From Lachnoclostridium sp. UBA739 (GTDB lineage Bacteria; Bacillota_A; Clostridia; Lachnospirales; Lachnospiraceae): a stretch of 64,000 bases of DNA. Shown here piece after piece: positions 40,323-50,345 of this stretch. The stretch's first letter is position 1. Each line of letters opens with the position of its first letter. The notes under the pieces were generated by a model. That model saw nothing but the letters and a program-made list of their open reading frames with translations, did no database searches and was not told the DNA's origin. The position numbers and the translations under genes are program-made. The stretch spans positions 13,730 through 77,729 of the forward strand of contig DBKX01000122.1 in assembly GCA_002297865.1 (NCBI GenBank), written 5' to 3'.

Positions 40323-41117
40323 TTACCTTTTAGTTGTATATGCTAGACTAATCCAGCCAGCCCCACTTTTTAATTTACCCCATTTTCCATCTTTGGAAGT
40401 TTCAACAATAGTATATACATCGCCTTCCTTTACAGTTGTATTAATCTTATATTGTGTACCAGCTCCATCTCTTACGTTTAATACATCAGCTGTAACCGTA
40501 ACTAAGAAATCTCCTGTGGCTGGTGTAACTGGTGCTGATTTCTTAACTAATCCGAAGTATGCTGCGATTGCTTCTACTTCCGCCTTAGCAAGCTTTTTAA
40601 GATTTTCATCTGATAATAACCAATTAGTTGCAGCTTTGTTAGTGTGGAATGAATGTTCTACGATATAGTAATAATTTAAGCCTGCAGCTCTCGCACCTCT
40701 TAATACACCGTAATATTCATTATTTCCACTATCTCCAACTCTTGTAGCTGTCTTTGCAGCCTGCTTAGTTTTCATTGTAGATTGGATAACCTGTGATAAT
40801 TTAAGGCCAAACTCCTTAGCATTACCGCGATTGTCAAAAGCACCGTAAACTACTGGATAATCAACACTTTCGGTTCCGCAAGCATTTGAGTGGTTAGATA
40901 AAAAGAGCTTGCAGCCTTTCGCTTTATATCCTCTGTCGTATAACCCCATATCTCTTTCATCAGTTCTTGTTAAGATAACTTCAACATCTTTGTATTGTTC
41001 AAGATATTCTTTTTGGTATTTAGTTAATTTCAACATTGCCACTGATTCGTAGTAGGCTTTATTTACTGGTGACTGATTGTACTTTCCATAGTGTCCTGCA
41101 TCTAAACAAATTCTCAT
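40323..41117 (-). CDS. N-acetylmuramoyl-L-alanine amidase endolysin with SH3 domain
   Basis: A 264-residue endolysin. The Amidase_3 domain has CLDAGHYG (zinc His), YESVAML (Glu), SNHSNA (zinc His) and VEHSFHTN (catalytic Glu). A short linker leads to a bacterial SH3 domain (about residues 200-264; VLNVRDGAGTQYKI, GKWGKLKSGAGWIS) that binds the cell wall. AGGAGGA precedes the ATG. There is no signal peptide, in line with holin-dependent release. Confidence 0.93.
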   Translation of the reverse strand: MRICLDAGHYGKYNQSPVNKAYYESVAMLKLTKYQKEYLEQYKDVEVILTRTDERDMGLYDRGYKAKGCKLFLSNHSNACGTESVDYPVVYGAFDNRGNAKEFGLKLSQVIQSTMKTKQAAKTATRVGDSGNNEYYGVLRGARAAGLNYYYIVEHSFHTNKAATNWLLSDENLKKLAKAEVEAIAAYFGLVKKSAPVTPATGDFLVTVTADVLNVRDGAGTQYKINTTVKEGDVYTIVETSKDGKWGKLKSGAGWISLAYTTKR

Positions 41118-41147
41118 AATAATATCCTCCTGATTTTTATTATCTTT

Positions 41148-41181
41148 ATAAAAAGAGAGAGATTTTTTAGGTCTCTCTCTA
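41148..41181 (-). terminator. Intrinsic terminator (minus strand)
   Basis: On the minus strand AGAGAGAGA pairs with TCTCTCTCT, followed by T. It ends the tail-fibre unit before the lysis genes. Confidence 0.8.
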
Positions 41182-41496
41182 CTAATGATCTATTGCATTG
41201 GCAAAATGTTCATCGTTTTCTTTGATATATTCATAAGCTAATTCATATATATTTTTATTTCTATATGTGGTAGCTTGTGGCGAGAAGTAATTTTCAAATT
41301 CTTCTTCATTCCATTTTGCTCTCACCTTTTTTAAATTCATTGGCTCAGCATTACTGTCTCTAGCTTCCTTGTTCCTATAAGAAGCGACTGTAATATCTGC
41401 ATACTTATACTGAACATTTATATTGATGTTTAGAAGTCTCCAATACTCTTCTTCGACTCCATACTGATTAATATTTCCCTCAGTTATTAGTGCCAT
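41182..41496 (-). CDS. Hypothetical tail-module protein
   Basis: A 104-residue protein, no recognised motif. It overlaps the end of the tail fibre gene by 17 bases, so it is translationally coupled and may be a fibre-associated or chaperone protein. GGAGG precedes the ATG. Confidence 0.72.
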   Translation of the reverse strand: MALITEGNINQYGVEEEYWRLLNININVQYKYADITVASYRNKEARDSNAEPMNLKKVRAKWNEEEFENYFSPQATTYRNKNIYELAYEYIKENDEHFANAIDH

Positions 41497-44400
41497 GCCT
41501 CATTTCCTCCACTTCATTTTCTAGTTGTTCAATCTTCAAAATTGCTTCTTTTAAAGCTCCAAGAATCATTGATGTGTATGAATACATATCAACAGCTTTT
41601 CCGTCTCCGCCTTCTTCGTCATAGAAGACTGTTTCAAGTGGTAATTCATCAACCATGCAACCGAGCATCAAGTCGCTACGTTTATGCTTGTCAATTACAT
41701 TTCCTTCATCATCGCATATATCTGACACTGTTCGGTAATTGTACACCTTAATATCTTTTACATTCTCATAAAGAGCCGCGGTGTCTGCTTTGGAAATGTC
41801 ATATTTTCTGTTCCTATCGGAAACACTACCACCAGATCCATAAATTCTATACCAACCCTGGCCACTTCCACCGATATACCCCCAACCACCAGTTGCGTTC
41901 GGATAGAATGAAGGTTCAGTTCCTTTAGACCCCGACCACTTTCCATCTAATCTTGCTCTAATTCCAGAAGCTGTTGTAACATCAAAGTAAACTGATTTAT
42001 CGGTCACAATGTCAATATTCTGACCTGCTGGTGATACGAGCTTTCTCGTCTGAATCCTAGAACTGTTTGGACTATCATCTGATACGAAAATGAAAGTATT
42101 TGTTCCATCGTCGTAAGTGATATTATCATTATTCGCAAATTCTATCTTAGGTGTTATTACCTGGTTGGTTGCTTTTAATGTTGGCCCTGTAAGCATTCCC
42201 GTAATTGTTCCACCTGAAAGTGGTAAATAGGAATGTGTATGGCTCGCTGGGGCTGCTCCGATTGAAGCTGCAGTATGAGTGTGATTTGCTGCGGCTGCTC
42301 CAAGATCTGCAAGACTTGGCTTGTTGTTTGGAGAATATACTCTTGTTGAAGAGGTAACTGTTCCTGTCTCTTTATCTATAACCGCGCTTTCGTAAATCGC
42401 ATTATTCACATATAAGGAACCATTAGAGCCAATCAAAGATAGCTTTTTATTAGCGATTGTCTGGCATCCGCTCACAAAGTAAACATGATTATCAGATGTC
42501 AAAAGTAAATGCTCTGTGGCTTTATTTTTACTAAAATAACTGTTTTCCTCTTCCATGACGTTAGTAGCACTTTCCCCACCGCCAATAGAAGTAAGACCAC
42601 CGGCACCAATCGCCACACCCATACCATTGCTATCGCCCTCATACGATTTAATTAACGTTGTAGCGTATGAACCGTTCGGGCTTTTTACTTTGACACTTCC
42701 CTTGAAAGCAATCGAGTTGTTTCTATCAGCCTTCTCGCCATTCACACCAATTCCATATTTATTTACGAAGAATATAGGTGAGTTTGCTGCGATCGCAATC
42801 GTCTTTTCATCATTAACCGAAAATCCAGTATTATCATTAAAAGTAACTACAAGGTCATAGGTTCCGTCCTCTGTTAAATTCGTTACTGTGACCACTTGGT
42901 TTTTCTGTGTGATTGAAAGTCTTCCGTTAGATACTTCTTCCGTTGTACCTTTCTTTCGACAAGACCAAGTTCCAACAGTCTCGATATTCAGGATAGAAGA
43001 ATTTGACTTAACCATTAACGATATATCTGCACCATTTGCACTTCTGGTAACACTATTCGTCGATAATGCTGGAGCATTGTAAAATTCCAACGATACAGCG
43101 TCCTGGGCTACTGCATCCACATAAGTTTCATAGCTTGTCTTAGTCTTTACCATGTATGTCAAAGTTTGCTGCTTTGCTAATTTTGCAATAGTGTGATTAT
43201 AAGATAATGCCGTTAACCCACTTGCTTGTAGTTGCCATGTCCCACCGCCAATTGAATAATATAAATCATACGAAACTGACCCACCTAATTTATCTCTACC
43301 AGCATTCCACGAAACGTTGATCACATTACTTCCATCTGGTAAGAAATAATCTAGCTTTGTGGAGCTTGTTGTCTTGATAGCGGTTGAAACGTTCTTATCT
43401 CTTGATATCTTGATATTAGAACTTGAAACCGGATTAGTCTGCAAGTTAGTTGAAATATTCATCTGAGAAGCTGCACTGGAACCATACGCATTATTTGTAG
43501 TTAAAACAAATGTTAATGTTCCTTTGTAAGAGCTTCCAGCAAACTTGTTCTTAAGGTCCTCAAACTTCACATACGGACCACTTGGTAACGTTCCTTCTTT
43601 GTAGATTGTTAAATCTATTGGTGATTTGGTAATCGTATTATTATAAACTGTAATGCCATTGCAAGTTAATGTTCTCGTGAACGTGCCATTGCTACCCCCT
43701 AAAGTAGCGGTATTCTTTTCTCCACTATAAGTAAATCTTAGAGTCGAATTACTATCAGTATACTTAATTGTTCCTGTCGAGCTTATTGTATTCCCGGTGA
43801 AGTTATTCTTCATAAATTGGGTAGCATTGATTGTGTTAGATTTTAATCCTCCATTATCAGTTGCTTTCACATAGTAATCATATTTGGAACCTTGATTACC
43901 TGTACCGATTTTATGTGTATAATTAGTTGCGGTACCTTCGTAAATAACAACCCATGAACCGTTGTCTCTTTGGTGATATAGTTCATATTTGATTGTTCCA
44001 CCTTCTTTATCCGAAGCTGCAGGCCATGATACATAAATACTTGATACGTTTTCTGGTATTTTTACAGCATCTTCAGGGCCATCTCCTTCCGCGGTAATAA
44101 CTGCACCGGTAGAGCTATTCATTCTACATGTGATATATCCCGACATTGTAGGAGCTGTATTTGTTGAACCGACTGTAAATGAACCAGTAGCACTTCCATT
44201 CCACGATTTATACGTCCCATGATTTGCTTCTAATCCAACAGTAATTGATGTACTAGAAGTTGTTCCAACATCAACTTTTATTGTCTGGCTGAATGTTCTG
44301 TACCCATCCCCACCACTCCACTTTGTGTTTGATTTCATTTCTTGGTAGGCACCATAAGAACTTCCAACTCTAGCTCTCCAGTTACATGGATATGAATAGT

Positions 44401-44548
44401 AACTCGATGAACCACCATTAACTTTAAATTTGGCTGTTACTTTAACTGTTCTCGATGTTCCACTTGCTGCGGTTTGCTCTGCATATAATTCATATGCCAA
44501 TAAAGGCGACCCAGTTCCAAGAGTACCAGTTTTTATCAATGTAGCCAT
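41480..44548 (-). CDS. Tail fibre with Fn3-like repeats and S74 intramolecular chaperone
   Basis: A 1022-residue receptor-binding candidate. The N-terminal 600 residues contain Fn3-like beta modules (SIYVSWPAASDKEGG and NVSWNAGRDKLGGSVSYDLYY). Then come tail-fibre repeats with HTHTAASIGAAPASHTHS and LSGGTITGMLTG. The C-terminus (SDRNRKYDISKADT, VKDIKVYNYR, then EQLENEVEEM) is a peptidase S74-type trimerisation chaperone that cuts itself off after folding. GGAAG precedes the ATG. It probably decides host range. Confidence 0.88.
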   Translation of the reverse strand: MATLIKTGTLGTGSPLLAYELYAEQTAASGTSRTVKVTAKFKVNGGSSSYYSYPCNWRARVGSSYGAYQEMKSNTKWSGGDGYRTFSQTIKVDVGTTSSTSITVGLEANHGTYKSWNGSATGSFTVGSTNTAPTMSGYITCRMNSSTGAVITAEGDGPEDAVKIPENVSSIYVSWPAASDKEGGTIKYELYHQRDNGSWVVIYEGTATNYTHKIGTGNQGSKYDYYVKATDNGGLKSNTINATQFMKNNFTGNTISSTGTIKYTDSNSTLRFTYSGEKNTATLGGSNGTFTRTLTCNGITVYNNTITKSPIDLTIYKEGTLPSGPYVKFEDLKNKFAGSSYKGTLTFVLTTNNAYGSSAASQMNISTNLQTNPVSSSNIKISRDKNVSTAIKTTSSTKLDYFLPDGSNVINVSWNAGRDKLGGSVSYDLYYSIGGGTWQLQASGLTALSYNHTIAKLAKQQTLTYMVKTKTSYETYVDAVAQDAVSLEFYNAPALSTNSVTRSANGADISLMVKSNSSILNIETVGTWSCRKKGTTEEVSNGRLSITQKNQVVTVTNLTEDGTYDLVVTFNDNTGFSVNDEKTIAIAANSPIFFVNKYGIGVNGEKADRNNSIAFKGSVKVKSPNGSYATTLIKSYEGDSNGMGVAIGAGGLTSIGGGESATNVMEEENSYFSKNKATEHLLLTSDNHVYFVSGCQTIANKKLSLIGSNGSLYVNNAIYESAVIDKETGTVTSSTRVYSPNNKPSLADLGAAAANHTHTAASIGAAPASHTHSYLPLSGGTITGMLTGPTLKATNQVITPKIEFANNDNITYDDGTNTFIFVSDDSPNSSRIQTRKLVSPAGQNIDIVTDKSVYFDVTTASGIRARLDGKWSGSKGTEPSFYPNATGGWGYIGGSGQGWYRIYGSGGSVSDRNRKYDISKADTAALYENVKDIKVYNYRTVSDICDDEGNVIDKHKRSDLMLGCMVDELPLETVFYDEEGGDGKAVDMYSYTSMILGALKEAILKIEQLENEVEEMRHGTNN

Positions 44549-44570
44549 TCCTTCACTTCCTTTCGTAATA

Positions 44571-44602
44571 ATAAAAAGGAAGATTAAAAATAATCTTCCT
44601 TA
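44571..44602 (-). terminator. Intrinsic terminator (minus strand)
   Basis: AAGGAAGATTA pairs with TAATCTTCCTT around a 4-nt loop on the minus strand, followed by T. It ends the tail-spike gene. Confidence 0.82.
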
Positions 44603-47600
44603 ACTGATATAGAAGCCCCAGCCTTCATCATCAACACATCGCATCTCGATATTGTGGTTACTTCCTTTTATTCTATTTTTTATTTGAAGATTTCCTTGGA
44701 TCCTTACATCGATATCCTCATTCACATCTTCGCGTCTCATACAGATATCTCCGTATTCCATACCTTTACTACCTTTTGAAGTCATAATAAACGTATTTCT
44801 CCAAGCTGCATTATCAACTTCGGTTCCACCTGCATAACCCATTGTAAGATTACCACCGTTCCAGTTCTTTCTGGCTGCATAATTCACACCATCTTGGAAT
44901 CCGTCTTCTTTTTCTACTGTAATGCTCGTTGTTCCGCCATTAACAGTAAAATCAATATTGTTTATATCAATATAATTATTCTGATTAGAATATATAAAAT
45001 TCTTCTGGTCCACTGTTCCAAAGAACACATCATTGTTGAATAAACAAAATTCTGTGTTTAAATCAACATAAGCATCTTCGTTTAAGTCTCTTGATGTTCC
45101 AAAAGTTCTCACAACGCCTTGATCATCCACTGTTGTATGAACTCTATTCAAAGTAATAGATTTATCATGCACGTGAACTTGACCACTATCTAAGGAACCA
45201 AAAATCTTACCACGGATTGTTGCATTTGTTGCGAACAAATCACCTTTTTGAGTTACCCTGAAAGGGGCGTCGTCTCTACCATCGTAATTTGAGCCAGCCC
45301 AGATTCTTGTTGCATTTTCATGTAAATCAGAATTTGTCATACCCGCATTTTCTAATTCAACCGTACCTCTGATTGTCGCCTGATTCAAAATTGCAATCCC
45401 GTTGGTATCAATCTTATAACCAGTCTTTCTATTTTCATCGTAGTTTCCAGATTTCAACAATCCATTGACTTCGACGTTACCTTCACTACTTACTGAAAAT
45501 GTTGTCATACCATCTAATCCACGAACGTTGATACCAGATAATAAATCAATGCTATCAGCTTTTATGGATCCTGTGGAGATGTTTCCGCCATTGATATAAG
45601 TCTTGTCATAGACCTTATTTCCATTTTCATCAATAGTTAATACCGGGAAGATTAGATCTTTCAACTCTTCGTTAAATGTCTCGAATGCTACGAGACCTTT
45701 CATATTGATTCTTTCATTACTGATGAACCCAGTCGTAATCCTGCTTGCGTCAATTTCCACAGCCTTTAAATTCTGTATAAAGGCGTTATCCTCTACAAAT
45801 AATTCTTGGAGATTTAATTTGTCCGGACCTACTGCCCCATTAACAATCTTGCTTGCAGAAACAACATCATCGGAAAGACCTTCCGGAGCAAGAACCCCTC
45901 TTTCACTATCAAAGATTGGTTGTCCATTTGCATTGAATACTAAAATTCCATACTGATTCCTTGCATCTTTACCGATTTGGACCCTAACCTTTTTATCTGG
46001 CTGATTATCTTTAATCTGGATTGTATTCCCCTTCATAGTTAAACTTCCATCAATAGAAGAAATATCTAACTCACCAGTTTCTACAGTTCCAGATTTAATT
46101 TGGCTTGCGTAAATCTCCTTGATTTTAGCAGAATCTATTGTAGCATCTTGGATTTGGGCATTTGTAATCGAACCATTTTCTATTTTTGCACCGGAGATGG
46201 TACCATCAATAATATTTGCATTACCGACTTGCAATGTTTCAATCTGACCTTGTTTGATTTTCATTTCTCCGGCATATGCGTTAATCGCCGATATTACATT
46301 AGCCTTAATTCTATCCATGTCGATATCGCCACCGGTAATCATTCCAGCGTCGATGTTTTCAACTTTAATAGATCCTACATCGATATGCTCTGCGTCAATT
46401 TTACCAATACTAGCATTAATCGCTTCAATAACAGTCGCAGAAAGGAGCTCCGCGTCAATATGGCCGCCCTTAATCTTATCAGCAGATACAAAGCCAATTT
46501 TAGCATTTTCAATCTTTAAGTCCTCGAAACTACCGTTGATTGCTTCGATAATATTAGCTTGAAGAATCTTGGTATCGATTTTAGTACCAGTGATGTTCTC
46601 GGCGTCAATTGATTCTGCTTTGATTCCTGTTGTATCAATGTGAGTTGCATCAATTTTTCCAATACTTGCATTGATAGCTTCGATTACATTTGACTTCAAT
46701 ATTTCAGCATCAATTTGACCACCTGAAATTTTATCAGCGGATAAACTATCAATCTTTGCATTGGTAATTGCAGCATCTTCGATATGGGCACTTCCGATTG
46801 CTGCTTCGCCGATTTTGGCTGAATCGATAGCACCATCTTTGATGTGAGCTGTTCCGATTTCACCTTCCTTAATGTTCGCACTCTCAATAGCACCATGAGC
46901 GATAAGAGCGTTCGTGATTGCTCCATTCTGGATTACTCCACTATCAGCGGTAATTGTTCCAGTTGCAATCTTATCAGCTGTAATCGTATTTGATTGAAGG
47001 TGATCTGCAGTAATTTCATTCGCTTTGATTTTCTCAGCTGTGATACTGTTTGCCTTGATTTTATCAGCATCAATGGAATCAGCCTGTAAGTGTTTCGTTT
47101 CAATCTGATTTGCCGAGATATGCTTAGCTTGGATTTCATTAGCTTTAATCTTCTCGGCCGTAATGCTATCTGCTTTAAGATGTTTTGTCTCGATACTGTA
47201 CTCAACAATCTTATCTTGCGTAATTGCACCATTGGCGATATTTTCACTAGTTACGGGGAATTTACTTCCTATGGAATTATCAACATACCCTTCTAACTTA
47301 GCAGCAATCTTGCGCATAGCATCAGTAATATTGGACTTAACTTCAACGAAGTTTGCTAGAACACACTTGTCGTTCTGCGGATCCGTCATAGAAGTTTCCA
47401 ATTTGTTCACCCTCGCAGCAAGATGTACTGGCGGATTAAAATAATTATCTACGATATAAACCGTGTCGCCGATTGCAACAGTATTCCAATCTTGTCCTAA
47501 CAGCTCTCCAAGTAAGGCAACATTTACTTCATATTCGATTTTTGGATTCTTACTTTTTTGAAGCTGCTTATACGTTTCTCTAAGTAGCTCTTCCGGGGAT

Positions 47601-48403
47601 TCTGTGTCGTACTCAAAAACACCCATGATATGATATCCATTATTATTGTATCTATCAAAAGCAGCCTGGTCCGCAACATAATCTTGGCCTTTAGGCTTAT
47701 TGATTCCAGATACCGAAACATCTCTAAAAGTAAGCCCATCTTTTCCTTTACCGATTAAAGCAGTATACAATTCTGTTGCATCTGTCTTTCTTGATAAACC
47801 TTCGATGTCTTTTCCAAATTCAAATCTTTTACCCGTTACATTCCCTCTCGTTTCGTGTAAATCGATATATTTATCTGATACTCGACCCTTTTTAAGCTCC
47901 ACTCGAAACTCAATCTCTACTCCATATTTAGACAAATTATTTTGTAGTACCGAATACACGGAATCGTCTTCTATTTCAATATCATAAGACTGCTCAATAG
48001 TTGGACACTTTCCTAGTTTCCATTCGGTTCCATCCAATACAGTTGTCATGAATCGTCTTAACGTAGAGGATATTAATTTTTGCTTTCTTACAACCTGGTT
48101 TATCAATCCAAGTCCTGCACTTTCAGCATATACTGTCATTTCCATCTCTTGTGAATGGTCCTCGGATGTTTGCATGATTTGGAATAACTTCATTTTGTCG
48201 TCTTTCTTAAATGCTACATAGTTTCCTACACATAAATCAGACGCGGTGTCATTTCCCATAATTGTTGTGAACTGGAACGTTTCAGCTCCTGTTGCTAAGT
48301 CTTCTGTCAACAAATCATCGTAAAATGGTGCAGCCCCTGAATTGACACCTCCATTCTTTAGGAGACCGATAACTTGTTCTTGTCTATCTAAAATAAAAAT
48401 CAT
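44600..48403 (-). CDS. Tail endopeptidase/tail-spike-like minor structural protein
   Basis: A 1267-residue protein. The N-terminal 350 residues match the tail-tip protein of Firmicute siphophages (Gp27-like ring followed by linker). Residues about 385-720 are a run of hexapeptide-like repeats with Ile at regular spacing (SITAEKIKANEI, AKHISANQI, SIDADKIKANSI) predicting a long beta-helical or coiled shaft. The C-terminal 450 residues are beta-rich. It lies between Dit and tail fibre, as usual. An endopeptidase activity is not visible. Confidence 0.82.
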   Translation of the reverse strand: MIFILDRQEQVIGLLKNGGVNSGAAPFYDDLLTEDLATGAETFQFTTIMGNDTASDLCVGNYVAFKKDDKMKLFQIMQTSEDHSQEMEMTVYAESAGLGLINQVVRKQKLISSTLRRFMTTVLDGTEWKLGKCPTIEQSYDIEIEDDSVYSVLQNNLSKYGVEIEFRVELKKGRVSDKYIDLHETRGNVTGKRFEFGKDIEGLSRKTDATELYTALIGKGKDGLTFRDVSVSGINKPKGQDYVADQAAFDRYNNNGYHIMGVFEYDTESPEELLRETYKQLQKSKNPKIEYEVNVALLGELLGQDWNTVAIGDTVYIVDNYFNPPVHLAARVNKLETSMTDPQNDKCVLANFVEVKSNITDAMRKIAAKLEGYVDNSIGSKFPVTSENIANGAITQDKIVEYSIETKHLKADSITAEKIKANEIQAKHISANQIETKHLQADSIDADKIKANSITAEKIKANEITADHLQSNTITADKIATGTITADSGVIQNGAITNALIAHGAIESANIKEGEIGTAHIKDGAIDSAKIGEAAIGSAHIEDAAITNAKIDSLSADKISGGQIDAEILKSNVIEAINASIGKIDATHIDTTGIKAESIDAENITGTKIDTKILQANIIEAINGSFEDLKIENAKIGFVSADKIKGGHIDAELLSATVIEAINASIGKIDAEHIDVGSIKVENIDAGMITGGDIDMDRIKANVISAINAYAGEMKIKQGQIETLQVGNANIIDGTISGAKIENGSITNAQIQDATIDSAKIKEIYASQIKSGTVETGELDISSIDGSLTMKGNTIQIKDNQPDKKVRVQIGKDARNQYGILVFNANGQPIFDSERGVLAPEGLSDDVVSASKIVNGAVGPDKLNLQELFVEDNAFIQNLKAVEIDASRITTGFISNERINMKGLVAFETFNEELKDLIFPVLTIDENGNKVYDKTYINGGNISTGSIKADSIDLLSGINVRGLDGMTTFSVSSEGNVEVNGLLKSGNYDENRKTGYKIDTNGIAILNQATIRGTVELENAGMTNSDLHENATRIWAGSNYDGRDDAPFRVTQKGDLFATNATIRGKIFGSLDSGQVHVHDKSITLNRVHTTVDDQGVVRTFGTSRDLNEDAYVDLNTEFCLFNNDVFFGTVDQKNFIYSNQNNYIDINNIDFTVNGGTTSITVEKEDGFQDGVNYAARKNWNGGNLTMGYAGGTEVDNAAWRNTFIMTSKGSKGMEYGDICMRREDVNEDIDVRIQGNLQIKNRIKGSNHNIEMRCVDDEGWGFYIS

Positions 48404-48524
48404 TTTTTATCATAGCTCCTATCTTATAATATATTAAATATCCCCTATGTTTATATTGAGTAATATATCTCTATTATATATATACATAAACAAGGGGATT
48501 GTACATAGATTTTAATTCATTGTT
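48404..48524 (-). promoter_or_regulatory. Intergenic region with late repeat and large hairpin
   Basis: It holds the 23-bp repeat (48462-48484) also found upstream of the portal gene, a phage-type CAATATAAACAT, and an inverted repeat with arms ATCCCC(T)TGTTTATG and its near complement (about 48440-48455 and 48485-48500). It is probably a late promoter for the tail-spike gene. Confidence 0.55.
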
Positions 48525-50345
48525 TTATAGATATCTTTCTTGGAAACCACATACGATATCAGCCTTTTTGTCGTCAGTCTTAATTGCGATCTCACTATAT
48601 CCGGTTGGAGTAGAAAAGAACTCTGAACCAATATCGATATAAGATAGGCATTCTTTTTTATTCAAAGTAACAAGACCTGTCTCGAAATCTATATGAAGCC
48701 TATCTCCATCATCGAAGATCTCTTCATTGTTGCTAGAAGTAACCTTCGCTGCAGGACTCAAATCTTTTACATTGATATGAGTGATAGTCATAACATCAAC
48801 TGGCCTTTCTGAACCATATCTACCAATATAGAAACCTAGATAATTCAATGCACCCGTTGGATAACTGCTATTAGATAAACTATTAGCCGTCTTTATTGTT
48901 TGGGTGATTTCACCGCCTTTGTATCTATATAGAGTTGCTGTCCATAAATATTTCCCTTTTCCATCTTTGGTTCTTTTAATTACAAACTTTCCATCTAGGT
49001 CGTTCCACTTACCGTATGTTCCTGACGCTGCAGATTCAGTTTTAGTAGTTTTTCCGTCTTTGTCCTTTGTTACTACTTTTCTTGGCGAAGGGCAGCTTGC
49101 ATCATCGGCAAGGACTTTAGAAGTTCCAACATATACTCTAGGTTTCACGTATTCATAATATTGATTAGCATCATCTACTTGAGCCTTGAATAACTTAGCT
49201 CCATTCTGATCATAACCATAAACCTCTAATAATCCTAATTCATCCTCTGCATATTCAGTAGCTCTGGCACTTTTTGAAGAGGAAACTTTCTTTAAATAAT
49301 CAGAATGACTATATCCAGTATACGTTTTGCTTCCAACCTTAGTTGTATGCTTAATCCATTTTCCACTAATTTCAGTCGCATTAATTTTAGTTCCATAAGG
49401 CATTGCTGCTAGCTTGGTACTTTTCGTACTATTTGATGATCTAATAATCAGTCCTGCTTTTGCAGTAACCTGGTACGTTCCCAATGATGAAGCCCCAGAA
49501 CCAGCCGAGTAATTCGTTCCCTTAGAACTAAATATAAAATCGATTGACACCTCAAACTCTTCTACATTCTTTCCTAACGCTCTTTTAAATGCTGCACCAG
49601 TCCATGTGTTTTCAGCCGATGTACCGAAGTTAGAGCATACGATACCAATTCCATTGTGACCCACAGCATAATTTCCTGTAACTGTTCTCTTGCTATCCAG
49701 AAGGGCTTCCGGTAATGCCGTAAAAGTAGAAGAAAGCTCGCATTTATCATTTACTACCGTATTAGATAATTTTGTATTCTGTTTAGTGGCCTGTTTTGGT
49801 TTCCCAATTAGTACAGTTTCACCCTTATTATTTGTTGCTTGGAAGAAGCAAGCGTCCGAGTTGAACTCTACATCGATACTCATATTTGTATCAGTCGTGC
49901 CATTGTTTTCAAGAGCAACTATATTCTTGCTATTTGGTTCAAAGGTTTTCCATTCATCCGAGTACGCAACCGGATCGTGACATATAAAATTGATTGTTAA
50001 TGTTCCAGAGAATACCGTCTTTTCTAAGGCTGTTTCTCCATCAACGACAGCATAATAATATTTCCCTGGTTCATCACTAACTGTTAATTTACATGGATTT
50101 TCTGTGTGAAGAACGTCTGCTAATCTACGAACCTTTTTCACATACTCCTCTTTAGTTGGTGCTTTTACATATACTTCTAAAGAGATTGCCCTCTCCCCAT
50201 AGCGATAGCCCGTATAATACGAGCCATGCATTGTAGGGATTGTTTTAGAAAAATTTTCTCTAGGAGGTAATACACTCCTTTCGATATTTAGCACAGTACA
50301 GTAATCTGAAAGATTAACTCCTGCAAAGTTTACTTCATAAGCCAT
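48525..50345 (-). CDS. Distal tail protein (Dit) with inserted SH3-like domain
   Basis: A 606-residue Dit. The N-terminal 130 residues match Siphovirus Dit (NFAGVNLSDYCTVLNIERSVLPPREN; GERAISLEVYV; DPVAYSD). Residues about 275-345 contain a bacterial SH3-like module (YQVTAKAGLIIRSSNS, then GTKINATEISGKWIKHT), which would place a cell-wall-binding unit in the tail tip. The rest is a beta-rich carrier domain. It overlaps the tape-measure stop by one base. Confidence 0.88.
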   Translation of the reverse strand: MAYEVNFAGVNLSDYCTVLNIERSVLPPRENFSKTIPTMHGSYYTGYRYGERAISLEVYVKAPTKEEYVKKVRRLADVLHTENPCKLTVSDEPGKYYYAVVDGETALEKTVFSGTLTINFICHDPVAYSDEWKTFEPNSKNIVALENNGTTDTNMSIDVEFNSDACFFQATNNKGETVLIGKPKQATKQNTKLSNTVVNDKCELSSTFTALPEALLDSKRTVTGNYAVGHNGIGIVCSNFGTSAENTWTGAAFKRALGKNVEEFEVSIDFIFSSKGTNYSAGSGASSLGTYQVTAKAGLIIRSSNSTKSTKLAAMPYGTKINATEISGKWIKHTTKVGSKTYTGYSHSDYLKKVSSSKSARATEYAEDELGLLEVYGYDQNGAKLFKAQVDDANQYYEYVKPRVYVGTSKVLADDASCPSPRKVVTKDKDGKTTKTESAASGTYGKWNDLDGKFVIKRTKDGKGKYLWTATLYRYKGGEITQTIKTANSLSNSSYPTGALNYLGFYIGRYGSERPVDVMTITHINVKDLSPAAKVTSSNNEEIFDDGDRLHIDFETGLVTLNKKECLSYIDIGSEFFSTPTGYSEIAIKTDDKKADIVCGFQERYL

